Shown piece by piece: positions 5,925 to 7,755 of a stretch of 7,755 nucleotides of DNA. Source of the stretch: Spirochaetaceae bacterium (GTDB lineage Bacteria; Spirochaetota; Spirochaetia; Treponematales; Breznakiellaceae); contig JAIRSS010000250.1 of assembly GCA_031255315.1 (NCBI GenBank), positions 1 through 7,755 on the forward strand, in the 5' to 3' direction. The notes below the pieces were generated by a model. The model searched no databases. It was given only the letters and a program-made list of their open reading frames with translations, and had not been told where the DNA came from. The translations under genes and the position numbers were made by a program. Every line of letters begins with the position of its first letter. Within the stretch, counting starts at the first letter, position 1.

Positions 5925-5936
5925 ATTGAATTTAGG

Positions 5937-7706
5937 CTACAGGCCGGGAAACCGCTCGGCCGTCCAGGATTCCAGCAGTGCCGTTACGTCTTTATAGGAA
6001 ACGCAGTCCAGGGCCTGCCGCGCCAGTTCCCGGCAATCCGCCAGAGTCGTTCCCCGGATGACCCGCTTAATCAGGGGAATAGACGACGCAGTCATGCTGA
6101 ATTCATCCAATCCCAGACCGGTAAGCAGCGCGGCGGCCTGGGGAACCCCGGCAAGTTCCCCGCACATAGCCGCCGTGAGCTTCGCTTCGTGCGCGGCGTC
6201 GATGATCCCTCTGAGAAACCGAAGCACCGCCGGGTGAGACCACTGGGCCAGGTAGTTGACCTTCTCATTCCCCCGATCCGCCGCCAGGGAATACTGAATA
6301 AGATCGTTGGTCCCGATAGAAAAGAAAGCCGCCCGGCGGGCCAGGATGTCGGCGGTCATTGCGGCGGAAGGCAGTTCAATCATAATTCCCGCTTCAATAG
6401 TATCCGCGTAAGGTTGCCCCCGGCTGCGGCATTCGGCTTTGGCCTCTTCCAGAAGGGCCAGCGCCTGCTCCAGTTCCTCTATCCCGGAAATCAGGGGGAA
6501 CATGATCCGCCCATTGCCGTGTACGCCGGCGCGCAGAATGGCCCGGAGCTGGGTTTTGAAAAGTTCCGGCATGGCAAGACAGAACCGTATGGCCCGCCAT
6601 CCCAGCAGGGGGTTCTTCTCATCCCCAGCCTGCAATCCCGGCAAGAGCTTATCGCCCCCCGCATCCAGTGTTCTGATCGTAACCGGTTTTTCCCCCATGA
6701 CGGAAAAGACCCGGCTGTACGCCTGGTACTGCCGCTCCTCATCCGCTGTTCGATCTTCAGCCGATTGACCGCCGGCCAATTGACCCCCCGTTAAAAAGAA
6801 GAATTCCGACCGGTACAGGCCGACGCCTTCCGCGCCGTACCGAAGCGCCCGCTCCGCGTCCTCCGGCGTTTCGATATTCGCCTTGAGGCGCACCCGGTAC
6901 CCGTCCCTGGTTTCGGCGGGAAGCTCCCCCATAGTCAAGCTCTCCGCCGCCGTACGCCGGTATCGCCCGGCAGCCTTTGTATACCCGGCCATATCATTGG
7001 CCGAAGGGTTGATGATGACCTGACCGGAAGGGCCGTCTATCACCAGGGTATCCCCGGCGGCTATTTTCGTGGTAGCGGAGGAAAGCCCCAGCACGGCGGG
7101 AATATTGAACGCCTGGGCCAAAATCGCCGTATGCGAAGTCCGGCTCCCCATATCCATGACGATACCCTTCACATGCTTTCGATCCAGAGCGAGCAGTTCT
7201 GACGGAAGCAGGTCGTGAGCCACCAGGATGACGTCTTCTTTTATTGAAACCGTAAGGGACTGCTTGGTTGAAAGAAGGGCGTTGATGATGCGGTTGGATA
7301 CATCGGTAATATCAACGGCCCGTTCCCGCAGGTAAGCGTCCGGCAGGGCCGCAAGTTTCTCAGTCATTTCATGGGAAATTTCCCGGACGACATGTTCAAT
7401 ATTTTCAAGCCGTGATTCCAGGCGGCTTTTAATCTGATCGTGAAAATCCGAATCCTCCAGCATCATGCGGTGGGCGGCAAAAATATCCGCCTGATTTTCC
7501 GTCATTTCTGCTTTAGCGAGGTCGTGCAGGGCCTGAACTTCCCCAAGCGCGTCCCGCACCGCATTCTGGAACCGGCTCCACTCGGACTTAATCTGATTTT
7601 TTTTTATAGCGTACTGGGGAATATCGGGAAGCTCTCCCCCCAGATACAGAAAAGCCTTCCCAATTACAATCCCGGCGGATACGGAAATACCGGTAAGTTT
7701 TGTCAT
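5937..7706 (-). CDS. ptsI: Phosphoenolpyruvate-protein phosphotransferase (PTS enzyme I)
   Basis: This cytoplasmic enzyme takes phosphate from phosphoenolpyruvate and passes it to HPr, the first step of the sugar phosphotransferase system or its regulatory branch. In order, it shows the N-terminal GISVSAGIVIGKAF (6-19), a helical HPr-binding region (about 35-145), the phospho-His motif GSRTSHTAILA (187-197, His192) and a PEP-binding TIM barrel. The barrel carries GLYRSEF (296-302), RTLDAGGDKL (345-354), GTNDLIQY (465-472) and MCGELAG with catalytic Cys515 (514-520). At 589 residues it is slightly longer than the usual 570-575, mainly from about nine extra Gly/Gln-rich residues after EFFF (306-322). 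ATG at 7704-7706 is chosen because it gives the family-like MTKLTGIS start. A TTG seven codons upstream (7725-7727) is possible, and neither has a strong ribosome site. ptsH is not visible; it could lie beyond the window edge. The next gene downstream is 600 bp away. Confidence 0.96.
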   Translation of the reverse strand: MTKLTGISVSAGIVIGKAFLYLGGELPDIPQYAIKKNQIKSEWSRFQNAVRDALGEVQALHDLAKAEMTENQADIFAAHRMMLEDSDFHDQIKSRLESRLENIEHVVREISHEMTEKLAALPDAYLRERAVDITDVSNRIINALLSTKQSLTVSIKEDVILVAHDLLPSELLALDRKHVKGIVMDMGSRTSHTAILAQAFNIPAVLGLSSATTKIAAGDTLVIDGPSGQVIINPSANDMAGYTKAAGRYRRTAAESLTMGELPAETRDGYRVRLKANIETPEDAERALRYGAEGVGLYRSEFFFLTGGQLAGGQSAEDRTADEERQYQAYSRVFSVMGEKPVTIRTLDAGGDKLLPGLQAGDEKNPLLGWRAIRFCLAMPELFKTQLRAILRAGVHGNGRIMFPLISGIEELEQALALLEEAKAECRSRGQPYADTIEAGIMIELPSAAMTADILARRAAFFSIGTNDLIQYSLAADRGNEKVNYLAQWSHPAVLRFLRGIIDAAHEAKLTAAMCGELAGVPQAAALLTGLGLDEFSMTASSIPLIKRVIRGTTLADCRELARQALDCVSYKDVTALLESWTAERFPGL

Positions 7707-7755
7707 TGTTATATCAGAATAATCCAATACCGTATTCTTCGCAAGAAATTTTTGT

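Larger units (their letters stand above)
5333..5936. other. Gene-free region between ptsI and the membrane-protein cluster
   Basis: These 604 bp hold no convincing gene. From low to high coordinate they contain a promoter for the 304-residue membrane protein, two adjacent DnaA-box matches, a small GCCG/CGGC palindrome near 5459, a very AT-rich segment, and two 172-bp direct repeats that run almost to the ptsI stop. The plus-strand reading frame across the second repeat (from ATG 5764 to 5997) has no ribosome site and runs antisense into ptsI, so I do not call it. Confidence 0.8.

Noticed and set aside
5728..5997. Plus-strand 89-codon ORF covering repeat copy 2
   Set aside because: There is no ribosome site, it runs antisense into the 3' end of ptsI, and the copy comparison shows no codon-position bias.
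6189..6794. Plus-strand 201-codon ORF opposite ptsI
   Set aside because: It is an antisense shadow of highly conserved enzyme I coding sequence; its composition is Pro/Arg/Gly-rich without any domain.
7704..7712. TGATATAAC as an extended -10 for ptsI
   Set aside because: It lies one base from the chosen ATG, which would place the transcription start inside the coding sequence.

Overview
The window is a protein-dense piece of a bacterial chromosome with moderately high GC in its genes. A single strongly AT-rich patch lies in the only long gene-free stretch. The genes suggest an anaerobic or gut-associated, carbohydrate-using bacterium: a GH88 unsaturated uronyl hydrolase, PTS enzyme I, and the remnant of a LUD-domain gene. 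Frequent GTG starts and the overall flavour of the proteins remind me of a treponeme-like spirochete. That is an impression, not a demonstrated placement.

Layout, plus strand: 1-603 is the 3' part of a GH88 hydrolase gene. It overlaps a broken LUD-domain (lactate-utilisation-type) gene at 585-809, which has an in-frame stop at codon 14 and loses its C-terminal two thirds. Everything else is on the minus strand and converges on this remnant.

Layout, minus strand in transcription order: ptsI (7706-5937), then about 600 bp without a convincing gene (5936-5333). Next comes a tight cluster of two membrane proteins (304 and 604 residues, stop and start sharing one base) and an alkyltransferase-like DNA-repair protein (8-bp overlap). 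After a 161-bp gap come a YjbQ/UPF0047 protein and a PHP-domain phosphoesterase, possibly coupled by an 18-codon bridging ORF.

The most unusual part is 5333-5936. It holds four TTWTNCACA DnaA-box matches in one orientation, a 100-bp segment of about 81% AT, and two adjacent 172-bp direct repeats about 86% identical. It also holds a likely promoter placed so that the 304-residue membrane protein would be translated from a leaderless mRNA. The region resembles an origin or DnaA-binding locus in composition, but this cannot be proven from sequence alone.

The two membrane proteins share a plan of three membrane segments, a soluble domain, and three or four more membrane segments, and they are encoded as an adjacent pair. 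This recalls the LptF/LptG lipid-export permease pair, although I see no decisive sequence signature. The ATL, YjbQ and PHP genes look like housekeeping or accessory functions carried along rather than one pathway.
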